A stretch of DNA of 64,000 bases from Stereocaulon alpinum. Taxonomy: Eukaryota; Ascomycota; Lecanoromycetes; Lecanorales; Stereocaulaceae. The number at the start of each line of letters is the position of its first letter. Positions within the stretch are counted from its first letter, which is position 1. Below the pieces are notes generated by a model. That model was not told the origin of the DNA, ran no database searches, and saw only the letters and a list, made by a program, of their open reading frames with translations. The stretch is from NCBI GenBank assembly GCA_018257865.1, contig JAEUBA010000001.1, positions 62,001 through 126,000 of the forward strand, read 5' to 3'. Positions 21,965-31,642 of this stretch are shown one piece after another. The position numbers and the translations under genes are program-made.

Positions 21965-23674
21965 TTACAACTCCAACTCCATCCCCTCAATGTCCAAATC
22001 CGCCTTCAACCTCTCCACATCCCCCCCCAGCGCCTCCACAGCCTTCAACGCAGCCTGACTACTCCGTCTCTTCCTCTCAATAGCCTCCTGCTCCCTCCTC
22101 GCCTTCGTCTTCGAACTCCCACTCGGCGCCACCCCCGTCAGAATCTTACTCTTATCATTCGGCCCCAGATTCACAAAGCCGAATTGTCCAATCGATCTCG
22201 GCGATCGCAACGTACCCGCTGATTTGGGCGATTTGAGCGAGGTGGCTGATTTGGGGGATTTGATATGCCCCAGAGATTTCTGATTGCGGCGATGGGATTT
22301 CGATTGAGAGCGTAGATGGCGTTTGAGAGGGGAGGTTAGAGGCGAGGGGGAAAGGGGCTGGGAAGGCGGCGTGCATGGTCTCGGGAGACTAGCTAGATCG
22401 GTAGGTTTTGCGTCGAAGAAGCCTGGTGGGAGGGAGTCGGCTCCTGCTGTTGAGGGGAGGTGGTCTGTGGCGTTGATTGTGTAGGCGCTTGAGGGGTGTT
22501 CGGGGATGAAATCTGCGTAGGGGGGGTAGGCGTTCATGAGGGATTGGGGGTTGAAGTCTGGGAGGGGGGGTGGGGTTGTTGTGGTGTTGGTCGTGTTGGT
22601 GTTGTTGTGGTAGTAGGAGGTTGTGTTTTCTGGGAGGCCGTGTAGCCAGCTTGGTTGGACGTGTTGTGGTGGGACTGTGAAGCCTGGAGAGATGGGTGAG
22701 ATTGTGCCGTCTAGGGGTGGTACGGGGCTGAAGTTCCAGGTATGGGCATGGCGGAGTGGTGGTGCGTGCAGGCGCTCATTGTCAGAGAGTGTCAGTGGGG
22801 ATACTTCGTCGTCGCCTTGGTTCGTCCAATTTTGCAGGGTGGGTGAGATGGCGACTGTGATGAGTCTGCTGTTATCGCCTGGTGTAGAGCCGCGAGATAT
22901 GCCATGAGCGGATGTTGTTTTCCCGTCTGGCCGCTTTGATGCTTGGGGGAGTCGGTCTTGAGAGGGTGTTTGAGTTGATGTCATGATGTTGCTGGGCCTC
23001 TTATCACGAAACGTCCCATTTGAGCGCGGTGGTGATGTTTGCAGGTTCGAGATCGGCTGCTGCAGACTGATCTGCTCGAATCGCTGGCCCCATTCTGCGT
23101 ATGGCAGACTTTCGTGCCGGACGTGGCCGAAGGTAGGACGGTTCATCTTGCTCGAAGATATTTGCTTGTGTGGAGAGCGGCCTCGGGGTGGCTCTGCTGC
23201 TGGGGTGTAGAACTTGCTCTTGCGTCTTAACGTATGACCCGTCGCTGGCTGGGTGTGTGGAGTATGCTCTTGTTTAAACTGCGCTGCAGGAGTTGATTTT
23301 CCTTCAAGACTTAGAAGCTCGCTGTTCGAAACCGCAGCCCGCGATATTTGGCTTTGGACGAGTGCACGATGCGGTCGTAAGGCCAATGTCCGCTGAATTG
23401 GCAGGTAATGAAGACCGGCAGGCGGCGAATTGAGATGGTCAAGCTTGTTGTCTGCAGAGCAGCTCTCACCTGACTCTGTCTCGTCATCAAAATTGAAGTC
23501 AAAGGCTTGGAAGCCATCTGATTCTTCGGTCTTGTCGCTGATGGACGTTGGCTCGTCATTGAGGAATTGATCAAAGAACGAGCTGCAGGGGTCCGACTCG
23601 TCTTGCGTGGTGAAGCCAAAGTCCTTGTCCTCGGGGAGGTAGGTGTCGAAGGTAAGCATTGTGTCTGACCGCAT
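21965..23674 (-). CDS. wetA: Conidial maturation regulator WetA
   Basis: Single open frame; the first ATG is at 23674 (569 aa) and a second at 23659 (MLTFDTYLPED...) is an equally good start. The decisive part is the C-terminus, where FGFVNLGPNDKSKILTGVAP and SGSSKTKARREQEAIERKR match the conserved WetA/ESC1 domain. Upstream it is Ser/Pro/Thr-rich, with Asn/Thr runs and clusters of S-P-K-S-A repeats. The N-terminus is acidic with F-x-x-F motifs (SSFFDQFLNDEP). WetA acts in the nucleus in the BrlA-AbaA-WetA cascade and controls spore-wall completion and metabolic dormancy of conidia. The upstream 700 bp before the next gene would be the place to look for AbaA and BrlA response elements. Its presence implies that the organism makes, or descends from makers of, asexual spores. 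Confidence 0.9.
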   Translation of the reverse strand: MRSDTMLTFDTYLPEDKDFGFTTQDESDPCSSFFDQFLNDEPTSISDKTEESDGFQAFDFNFDDETESGESCSADNKLDHLNSPPAGLHYLPIQRTLALRPHRALVQSQISRAAVSNSELLSLEGKSTPAAQFKQEHTPHTQPATGHTLRRKSKFYTPAAEPPRGRSPHKQISSSKMNRPTFGHVRHESLPYAEWGQRFEQISLQQPISNLQTSPPRSNGTFRDKRPSNIMTSTQTPSQDRLPQASKRPDGKTTSAHGISRGSTPGDNSRLITVAISPTLQNWTNQGDDEVSPLTLSDNERLHAPPLRHAHTWNFSPVPPLDGTISPISPGFTVPPQHVQPSWLHGLPENTTSYYHNNTNTTNTTTTPPPLPDFNPQSLMNAYPPYADFIPEHPSSAYTINATDHLPSTAGADSLPPGFFDAKPTDLASLPRPCTPPSQPLSPSPLTSPLKRHLRSQSKSHRRNQKSLGHIKSPKSATSLKSPKSAGTLRSPRSIGQFGFVNLGPNDKSKILTGVAPSGSSKTKARREQEAIERKRRSSQAALKAVEALGGDVERLKADLDIEGMELEL

Positions 23675-24365
23675 GCGTACGGATCTTAGACGTTTGGTCA
23701 ATAAAGGCGAAGCCTTGAAGCTTGCACGGCGGTTCTATACGCAATACCGTGAATCTCCAGGCGAAAAGCCGAAAGCCCTATGCACGCGATTGCTATGAAG
23801 GCTCTTGTCATTCGCAGAGGGGAATCCTGTGATGGAGAACGAAAACAGATAAATAAACAGTTCGGTATATAACCTTCAGCGTCGCTTAGCATTCCTAGCT
23901 TGTAGGCGGAATGAAGGGTCCATGAGGGGATCGGCAACTCACGATCTGAACCAGCGCTCTTCTTTTCGCTGCCTGAGGAGGATAGAGGATGCAATGGGCA
24001 AGATCATCATTGTAAGTGGTCTGCAAGCGGTCACAGTGACTGTTGCTTCGACCAGACGCCGCGAGTAAGAATACTTCCATGTTGATGAATTGAGCCTAGC
24101 GACATTCCAATAAATCAGCAACCAATAGGATGCTTCCAACAGTCAGCCAAAGAACAAAAGACCAACGGAAAGGGAAAGGACGATGAATTGTAGTTTTGAG
24201 ATCCTTAACGCCGCCGAGAATCACTATTGCGGGAAGTGGACTGCCATTGGCAACAATCGAGAAAGCCCTGGTAAAATGTTCGATGCTTGTATCCCCCTAA
24301 GGCACAATTGGTAGCTTGGATAAGTAACGCCGAGGAAGGAACATTGTTGATATAGAACTCTTGTT
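23675..24365. other. Intergenic stretch (probable wetA promoter)
   Basis: No coding frame with recognisable content. It lies between the start of wetA and the 3' end of the SDHAF2 gene, both on the minus strand, so it must contain the wetA promoter and 5' leader. Confidence 0.6.
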
Positions 24366-25384
24366 TCAAACGTCAAAATTCTGTACTTCGGGCATCCTGC
24401 CTAGCCCACCGCCGCCAGTCCCCTCAACGCTTTGTTCCAACCCTTTTCCTTCCACCTTCGCTTGGAGCTGCTCATGGACTCCTCCTGCACTTCGATCAAT
24501 CACGTGCTTCCTCAACATAGCCAGTATCTCACTGTTCGCCCACCGTTGCGGCACAGGCCTGTAGGCAGGTTTGAATGTACCTACGGTTTGAGCCCATTCA
24601 CCACTTCGTGGTGCACCTTTTCTCCACTCATCCGTCTCGGACTTGTCCATGGCTTTGCCTTGCGCGGCGGGTGTGGAGAAGTCTGGGCCCCCGCCCTCCG
24701 CAGTCTCGCGCGAGGTCTGTGAAGGTTCTTGAGTGGCCCAGTAGTAGATGTCCCAATCATTCTCGTCGAGGAAGAGGTCGTATTGTTGGAGCTGCTTGGT
24801 TGACATATGAGGGAGGTTGACGTCGGCGAAGGTGGAGAGGAGGAGATCACTTTCAAGGGTTCCCCTCTTGCGGCTCTGATCTGGAGAAAAGGCAATGAAG
24901 TCAGCTACTGTAATGAGGCAATGGACCGCATGCTGTAGAGAAACGGACATAACAACCTAGCCCGCATGGTGTTGCCGTCCTCTCCCGTCCGTCGTAGTGG
25001 CTCCACCTTGAACTTTGCTCCCTCCATCTCTCCAACGTCAAGCTCTGCATTGGTACCGCCATCAGGTCCTCCTTTCTGTGTGCCTCCCGTCATCCGTTCG
25101 GTGTTCTCAGGAACGGAGTCCTTTGGAACAAAGTCCGGATCGACAGATGTTATGAGCTCTGGTGGAGCCTTATCAGCGCCCACACTGGGCATCTCGTTGG
25201 CAATTGTGGAATTTGTATTGGTCATGTGCGGTCCTGAGGGTTTGGATTTCTGAACTTCTTGCCATTCTTTGGCGTTCTCGTTGGAGTGCGGCTTTTCGAG
25301 GGTGCGGGGGATGGAACTTGACAACGGCCTAAATGCCGTAGAAACCGGGCGGATCGAACGTGAAAGGCGTTGTAGAATGGGCAT
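24366..25384 (-). CDS. SDH5: Succinate dehydrogenase assembly factor 2, mitochondrial
   Basis: Exons complement(24949..25384) and complement(24366..24880), with a 68-bp intron (donor GTCCGT), give 316 aa. The splice junction falls exactly inside the conserved signature, yielding MRARLLYQSRKRGTLESDLL, which neither exon gives alone; this fixes the boundaries. Then come F-A-D-V-N-L-P-x-M and QYDLFLDENDWDIYYWATQ, the core of SDHAF2/Sdh5. The N-terminus is rich in Arg and Ser, typical of a mitochondrial presequence. The protein promotes covalent attachment of FAD to the succinate dehydrogenase flavoprotein in the matrix. It is longer than the yeast or human protein, because of a ~100-aa linker before the domain and a ~120-aa tail, as is common in Pezizomycotina. 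Confidence 0.93.
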
Positions 25385-25902
25385 GATGAGGAGGTGAAGT
25401 GACGATTGTGGGTCAAGTAGCATAGAGTATGTGAATGTAAGGGATGTCATTCAATGGTAGTGACATCAACGCTACTGGTCTTGGCACATGGCTTCAAGAT
25501 AAAGTGGTCACCGAGGTCACCATCTCAGGCATGCTACTCCAGGTTTCGCGCAATGCTGCCAGTCAAATACGGCACAAGTGTCATAATCTCCGGACTCTAT
25601 TCCTTGTTTTCCAAGTGCAAGATATCTCAATAACCACTGAACGACTGGTCTTTCAGGGAAAAGACTTGAATTATTGTTAAGATACTCCTCAGCAACCCAA
25701 TTTTTTGTGCAGTAGACCTTCTTAGCCAATGCTGCTGAAGGCAGTCTTGTGAAACGCCATTTCAGAATAGTTCACTACCTGCATGACTGGCCAACCTCAT
25801 ATACTACCCTCTTGCATTGCCAGCAGAAGCCTTATCCTCAGGATGAGGTCTAACTATTTTCAGTCCTGTCTAATATCAAGACAACCGTGTCTCAACAATT
25901 CC
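25385..25902. other. Intergenic stretch
   Basis: Short open frames on both strands (for example 25444-25680 +) carry no recognisable domains. It lies between SDHAF2 and the BTB pseudogene. Confidence 0.5.
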
Positions 25903-26691
25903 TTAGATATGAACATATCCATCACGTAGTAGAATCTGAGGCGTCTCGGCTAGCATGACTCTACACTTTGGCATAGAATCGTGTTGGTGGAAGAAGCAGC
26001 TGTTGGTACGGCCAAGGAGACTCTCAATTTGATTTTTGCGAATTTTGGCCAAGGATGTATGCACAATATCAGTCTCTTGTAGCAGAAGGCAGACGAGATT
26101 TCCCGCAAAGGCTCCGCCATTGGAGATTTTGTTCTCGAAGATAAGCCATAACCTCTTGTTTTAGATTCCTGGAGGGTTTGTAGCAATGCGAGAGCCGCTA
26201 TGATCCTCTGCATTTGCCGGCCCTCGGCATTGCTGTAGATGAGAGAGATATTGTGTGCGGAAACCTCCTTCTTGAGACTCCGGTAATAGCCTCTAATCAG
26301 ATCAGTGGTACGGCTCCGTAAGTGTTCACATTTCCAATATCGCGAGCAAGGCAAAGTACGACTTGACTTCCTTCGGGTCTGCTATTTCCTTGAGAGTGGC
26401 ACCGCATAGCCAGTTGACGAAGTGTTCAAAAGCAGACTCGTCATCCTCCTTCAAATACATTTCTTTTGAGCCAGCTTCTATAATGCTTCCCAGAAAAGCA
26501 GCCTTGAAACAGGAAGAGCGATCGCAGAGGAGGTCCCTATGGATATGATATCTTTTACGCTTCGGTCCAATGACTATAGCAATAAGCTTGGAAGTCAGGA
26601 GTTTACAGTAAATTCGATGCTACCCCAAGCGCAAGGAATTACACTCAAACATACCTGCTAACGGGGATGAGATCAGGTATAGCTGGCTCAT
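25903..26691 (-). pseudogene. BTB/POZ-domain protein, frameshifted
   Basis: Exon 1 (26691-26655, MSQLYLISSPLA) and an 81-bp intron lead into a BTB domain: VIGPKRKRYHIHRDLLCDRS, then FKAAFLGSI, then LKEDDESAFEHFVNWL. After YFALLAI the frame shifts by one base near 26330, and the alignment continues in another frame with CEHLRSRTTDLIRGYYR. A second shift near 26160 moves it to a third frame that runs ENKISNGGAFAGNLVCLLL and ends with CFFHQHDSMPKC and a stop at 25903-25905. No GT-AG pair can bridge either switch. The order of blocks is that of fungal BTB proteins of unknown function. Two frameshifts mean it is unlikely to be functional unless the sequence has errors there. Confidence 0.7.
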
Positions 26692-27073
26692 AGCCAATTT
26701 GCTGTAGGCGGAAAGGTGTTAACGTGTCTCGGTATCAAAGGATCTGGAGGTGCTTCTAGTGTTGATACCATCTTAAGTCTTATTGTTGTTGGCCACTACA
26801 TAGGGTTAAGTCCATTCTGCTGCAGCCCAGTTACTGATATTGCTGTGCTCAGCGGTCGCAACCGGAGGTAAGGTGCATGGCAAAAGATGCGTTGAACGAC
26901 GTTGAGAGATGTGAAAGGAACAAGAGACTGGCAAGTGAAGAGCAGGGTCGTGATTGATTCGCTTTCGAGTCAATGGAACCACGGTCAATGTACGCTATGT
27001 AAAAGTCCAATGCATTTGAACAGAAAATCCTCATTGATATGCAACCCGTTTTAGAGGAACGCCGTTTCTCCTT
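26692..27073. other. Intergenic stretch
   Basis: No gene seen; 3' flank of ERV25 and probable promoter of the BTB pseudogene. Confidence 0.5.
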
Positions 27074-27906
27074 TAGATCAAATGTTTCGACCTGTGGCGA
27101 TGACTTAACAAGGGTTCGGCATTTGAGCTTCAAATGTACAACCACATACCTGAAATATGCCCTCAAATATACAACCTGCCACGCTCCTAGTCCAACTAGC
27201 ATTCCCATTGTCCCAAAGGCGAACCACTTGACCCGCTCATTCGTACTCTCATTCGTATCTCTGAGCTTCTGCTCTCTTGTCCTCAGATAATCCATCTCGT
27301 TCACAATCTCTGATACCAGCTCTTCGATGCGTCGTAATTCTGTCTCCACGGGCTTGAGTTTCTCCTGGGCTTGAAGGGCAGACCAGTCACGGGCGTCAGC
27401 ACCAATATCGATGTCGAGTTCAATGTGGCGGGAGGGATTCATAACGGCTTCTGCAATCAACGCGTCAATTCGGGCATTCCACAGCTTAAGGGGGAATAGA
27501 TATGTATACCTCTTGTAGTGAGCTGGTTCTCGAAGCAGACATCGAATGCGGCGTCGGCATGGGATGTGAACGCCATCCTTGTCTCTCCGACAATATCTTT
27601 CGGTCTTCCATGTTCATTGCCCACTGCATCCTTGATCTATCCCAATCCTCCATGTTAGTAAAGGTTGCTCGTCCAGCGAGCCTTGAGCAAACACACGTGC
27701 ATATTGACCATCTGTCCATCGCCTTTCTGCCCATCGACTATAGCAGTTACAAGTACCAATGTGTCTTTCCCAACAAAGTTCCGTATGCATCGTTCGTACT
27801 TGCTGTTGTGGCCTGTATGGGCTGCTAGGTCGAACTTGAGCGCCAGAGAAAAAGGGGCGAAAACGAGGGAGATGAGGAGGGCGGAGAGGAGAGATCGATG
27901 TGCCAT
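27074..27906 (-). CDS. ERV25: p24-family cargo receptor of COPII vesicles (Erv25)
   Basis: Four exons, complement(27697..27906), (27510..27636), (27150..27450) and (27074..27092), give 218 aa. The last exon is only 19 nt and encodes the cytosolic tail, which ends SKHLI. Order of parts: signal peptide (about 1-22), GOLD domain beginning LKFDLAAHTGHNSKYERCIR, a luminal coiled coil (KPVETELRRIEELVSEIVNE), the block RDTNESTNERVKWFAFGTMG, one transmembrane helix, and a short tail after YLRAYFR. This matches fungal Erv25 (TMED10 orthologue) along its whole length. It works with Emp24 in ER-to-Golgi sorting of GPI-anchored and other cargo. All splice sites are GT-AG and all phases agree. Confidence 0.95.
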
Positions 27907-28103
27907 GATGGCTGGTACTAAGCTGATGACTACTGCAAGCTGGTAGAACGGCGCCGCTGAAGTTGTACTGGTTTGACAAGAAGCTCAAAATTCTGGCATC
28001 AACTCTTAGCCCCTGCGTCGGTACACCTTCCCTTAGAGATTGATGTCACTTAGGTGTGCGTACCGCTTGGCAATTATCCCTGCCGTAGATCTACCTTATC
28101 CTA

Positions 28104-28292
28104 CATCCTTCCTCTTTCCTCCTTCCCTCCCCTCAAAAAGGAAGCAGATCAGCCTGACATACACCAACCGGAGTATATTTCGTTTATACTGCCTTCAGGT
28201 ACTTATATAGTAGATTGGTCAAGCATCGGTGCGACACGTCGTCAGGAGACTAAGAAACAAATAAGATGCGAAATCAGACAACTGTCGAAGGA
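28104..28292 (+). repeat. Dispersed repeat, copy B
   Basis: Plus-strand counterpart of the copy at 17591-17793, about 10.5 kb away in opposite orientation. It carries the blocks QPEYISFILPSGT, VDWSSIGA and ETKK and continues in frame to about 28370 (KQIRCEIRQLSKEISAPAVN), so this copy preserves more of the reading frame. Confidence 0.65.
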
Positions 28293-29186
28293 GATTTCGG
28301 CGCCGGCGGTCAACGAAATCGTCGCCTCTGGCAAGCTAAAGCTAAATGGAATTCCTCTACTGGCGAAGTGACATTACAGTGAACTATTGCCTTTGCCCAT
28401 CAGGTATATATATAAAAACAAAACGCAAGGCTAGGCGAAAGCCCAGCTGCTCTACGGGCGAGGCCGAAGTATGGAGATTATACCACCCTAAGAAAAGACC
28501 ATTCCTGCTCCTACCAAACCTCTTTTTACAATAAGAAAAGGACATTTGACAAGTATGAGGCTGTTTAGAGCGCATGGAAGGCTTTGAAAGGGAGGTAGGC
28601 GCCCTCGATCGTTCCTGCCCAAGACCCTTCGTTGCGTGTACATCTCAACTAACATGGCAATAGTTCTCTGCATGGATAGAATGCTACTGCCTCTTTTTAT
28701 GAACTTCTGATTGATATTTTCGGCCTGCTGTATATGGAAAGAACGATGTAGCTGCCATTATATATCCCCACGTTACCTTTCTGCTCCTTTTCTCTCCTTA
28801 TCCGACCCACCTACTACCCCCTCACTATATATTATCAGAGATCGTTAATACATGGCTATTATACACGAAGTCCTGGAGCTGCTCCAGGCACCAACCACCC
28901 AGCAATTGGCAAAAAAAATAGGCATACGATGTACCGGAAGCTATTCCTGTTGCAATACTAGCAGCCTGGTTCAACGCATATCTCCAATACCGGTAAGTCA
29001 AAAGGGTTCTACGCCTCGGTGGAGGGTCCACTGTAAAGCTAATTGTCGGGCAGGAGAACCGACAAATGGAAAAGATTAAAGGAACTGCGTGAGCTCGAGC
29101 GGCGTGTACGCAAGGCATGCCGGCCAATAATTCCGAGTTCACCTGAACCTTCCTTTCACATCTGGTCTCGTGATGAGTTCGTGCGG

Positions 29187-29412
29187 TTGTAGGATGCACA
29201 GCGGCCTATACTCGGACGAATCTCCAGTGCAGCAAGGCGGTTGTGGAGTTCACAGAACTCCACCTCCGGCTAGTCCTTGACGGTTTTCGACTTGAGATTA
29301 TGCGACTACAGGAGGCATAGCGGCCTGTTTTCGAATGTATTTCTCTGAAGCTGGGCGGTTTTGGAGTTCACAGAACACCATCTCCGGCTAGCATCTTGAC
29401 GGTTTCGACCCG
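29187..29412. repeat. 118-bp imperfect tandem duplication
   Basis: The block GGAGTTCACAGAAC, then (T/A)CCA(C/T)CTCCGGCTAG, then CTTGACGGTTTTCGAC occurs near 29245 and again near 29363. An upstream (A/C)A(T/C)AGCGGCCT block is repeated at the same distance. Period is 118 bp, with about 25 percent divergence by eye. Confidence 0.7.
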
Positions 29413-29579
29413 TAAGTCCCGTATCACGAGTATTTTTTGGTCAATTCTTGGGTGGATGGTCTTATATAAAAAAAGTCAGTGAGCGTATGGATCACTAACG
29501 CATGTTAGAGCCACAGAGCTGATATTGAAAACAGCTATTCTTTACTCTCGACAATAGGGCTCCCTCCGTGGCCGCTGGA

Positions 29580-29720
29580 CGCGGTAGGCCCAGCCCAAAA
29601 TCCGATGCATAACATGTCCCTGGGAGAGACAGGCTCGGCTCAAGACCCGTTGAGCAACACGTCCCTTGGGGAGAGAGGAGACGTGGGTCAATGCCCGATG
29701 AACAACATACCCCCAGATGC
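29580..29720 (+). repeat. ~48-bp tandem array coding a 16-residue motif
   Basis: Three adjacent units, with a fainter fourth near 29845, translate on the plus strand as variants of [A/G]-Q-x-P-[ML]-x-N-[MT]-S-L-G-E-[TR]. The frame has no obvious start signal or flanking domain. The repetition of both protein pattern and DNA spacing suggests a former coding repeat or a minisatellite that kept an open frame by chance. Confidence 0.6.
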
Positions 29721-30743
29721 CATGAGCCCACTCTATACTTTGGTGGCTACCACGTCTCAGAGAGAAGAAGACGCCCGGCTCGGCACCCGGCAGACAAGAT
29801 GCCTCCGCGAGAAAAGGAGAGAGAGAAGAGAAAAGAGTCCCAGTCTAAGTTCGATGAACAATACACCTCTACGAGGGAATGGGGGTTCGTGGCAGAATCC
29901 TGCTGTACGGTACGACATCTCGGTAGCCTTGCTTCGTGAATAGCATTCCTGAACAGACTTCGCATGTCTGTTGGTGGTGCCCGCAGCTGCAAAGCATCCG
30001 TGCATAAGGCTATCATGCCGCTGGGCTCCGTTTTATGTTTACACATGCTCGGACAGACATGAATCCATGTTAAACTAGCGCGGCCCGGATGATCACTACA
30101 CTGGCTGAATGACGAAGACGACTCCATCTGAACATAGAAACTCTTCGAGTGCTGCTTCGAACTGTTTTCGTAGCAGGGGCTCTCCAACCATACGCACAGA
30201 GAGATACTCCATTGGAATATTTCCGAGCAAAGACGAGAACCCAGATGTGAGATAGTCTATAAGAACGCTTTCCGCTGCTGGATGCCAGATACTTCTGCTG
30301 GGGCAACCAGTGATGTCTAGGCAAAGAACGGTACCGCCCCATCATTGAGCGGAGAAAAGCCCTGAGGACAGAAAGCTGGAGTGGTCGAGGCTGGGGTATG
30401 TGAAGTTGAGGGTGCGGAGGTTGGATAAAAGGAAGCCGGTAGTGGAGAAGTCGGAAGACTTGAAGGCGGTTGACAAAGCCAGGGTAAAGTAGAGTAGATA
30501 TGGTGGCAGCACACATTTCAACGAAGAGTGTCACCACTTATCGCGGCAAAACTCTATGAGCAATACCCATGCTATATGGACCTTGAGCTGGTGACTGCTT
30601 CAATCGGTGGCAAAGTTTGGAAATACAGACACCAAGTGGCGAGAAGGGGAGGAGTGAAGCTGTGCATAGGGTTTATCAAGGAATCCAAGCAACGTCAGAT
30701 ACTTTCGGACTTCTTCGAGCAATTCGCGCAAGCGATATTTGTC

Positions 30744-31244
30744 CTTAACACGAAAGATCAGGTTTATTTGATCCTTGAGTCACTCCAGATGGATCCAATT
30801 GCCAGAGGTTGCGACCAATATTCCTCCATATCTCCTCAGCAGTCGAGAGAATACTTGGCGAAATAGCGTCTGCGAGCGGTCAATAAGATGCCACAATGAC
30901 AGAACACCAAACGTACTCTTAACCATAGGTACGGATCTTCACTTCTCGCATATCTGATCTCCTGCATCTCCCGTCTCGCTTTATAGATATCATCCCGAAG
31001 CTCCCTGGTCTAGCATCAGTACGTATGTTGATTGCATCGGCTTAGGAGTAGAGCTTAGTTACCAGTAGCGCGGTCCGTAATCCCTTCTAAGAGGTCGATC
31101 CTACAGTCCGGTGCCTATTATAAGGATTACGAGTACTGTAGTGAGACATCCGGACACGTAGCCCATCCGTCGACTTATAGAAGCTTGACTTTCAGCTTCG
31201 GACTTGGGTATAAGTTCTTCTTCCTTTTGCATGATATCTGTCAT
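30744..31244 (-). CDS. Possible small single-pass membrane protein (unrecognised)
   Basis: Three exons connect with standard GT-AG sites and matching phases: complement(31105..31244), (30917..31004) and an exon from 30869 to a stop near 30744. The product starts MTDIMQKEEELIPKSEAESQ and has one hydrophobic helix (GCLTTVLVILIIGTGL) at residues ~31-47. It continues into a helical charged segment (LELRDDIYKARREMQEIRYA) and ends after TAEEIWRNIGRNLWQLDPSG. The short polar N-terminus plus one helix recalls type II membrane proteins such as the UstYa (DUF3328) family, but the catalytic H-x-x-H-C motifs of that family are absent. It could be an intact small gene or the front part of a decayed larger one that continues towards 30096. 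Confidence 0.4.
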
Positions 31245-31642
31245 GGTGTTGTGAGGAACGAATTGTAGGAAGGGGATCTGAGATTCGTATAATGTTACGT
31301 GAAGAAGATGAATAAAGGTTATGTACACGACCTTCAAGTTTTTTTCCAACGTCTAGAATTACTTTTAAGCTTACATTGAAAAGAGAGAGTCGCGCCAGTT
31401 ACAGCGATCAACGCCACTTTGACCTCTGGCTAGCCCATTATGGAGACTTTGCTGATTCAACTTATGCTAACGATGTGTATAAAGATCTTCACTTTATGGT
31501 TGTGGTGCTTTACGCTCGCTCAGAGGACGTTGAGATGATCTATAATGAATCAGCTTGAGCAGTTTGTGAACAGGGTGCGAGGAAGACAAGGTTCGGGGGT
31601 AGAAAAGCTCGATGACTTCAATATTCTGCCTCATACGTCTGG

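Larger units (their letters stand above)
27907..30779. other. Repeat-rich, gene-poor stretch
   Basis: Contains dispersed-repeat copy B (28104-28292), a 118-bp tandem duplication (29187-29412) and a ~48-bp tandem array (29580-29720). Small plus-strand frames near 28852-29190 (MAIIHEVLELLQAPTTQQLA; later LRELERRVRKACRPIIPSS) look coding in composition but need a frame change or splice to connect and match no family I know. On the minus strand 30096-30287 encodes a 63-aa open segment (for example SVRMVGEPLLRKQFEAALEE) that could be the end of a lost gene. I would treat the whole stretch as transposon and gene debris. Confidence 0.5.

Noticed and set aside
30528..30866. 112-aa plus-strand open frame
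   Set aside because: The opposite strand carries a better coding signal with consistent splice sites; this frame has no recognisable content.
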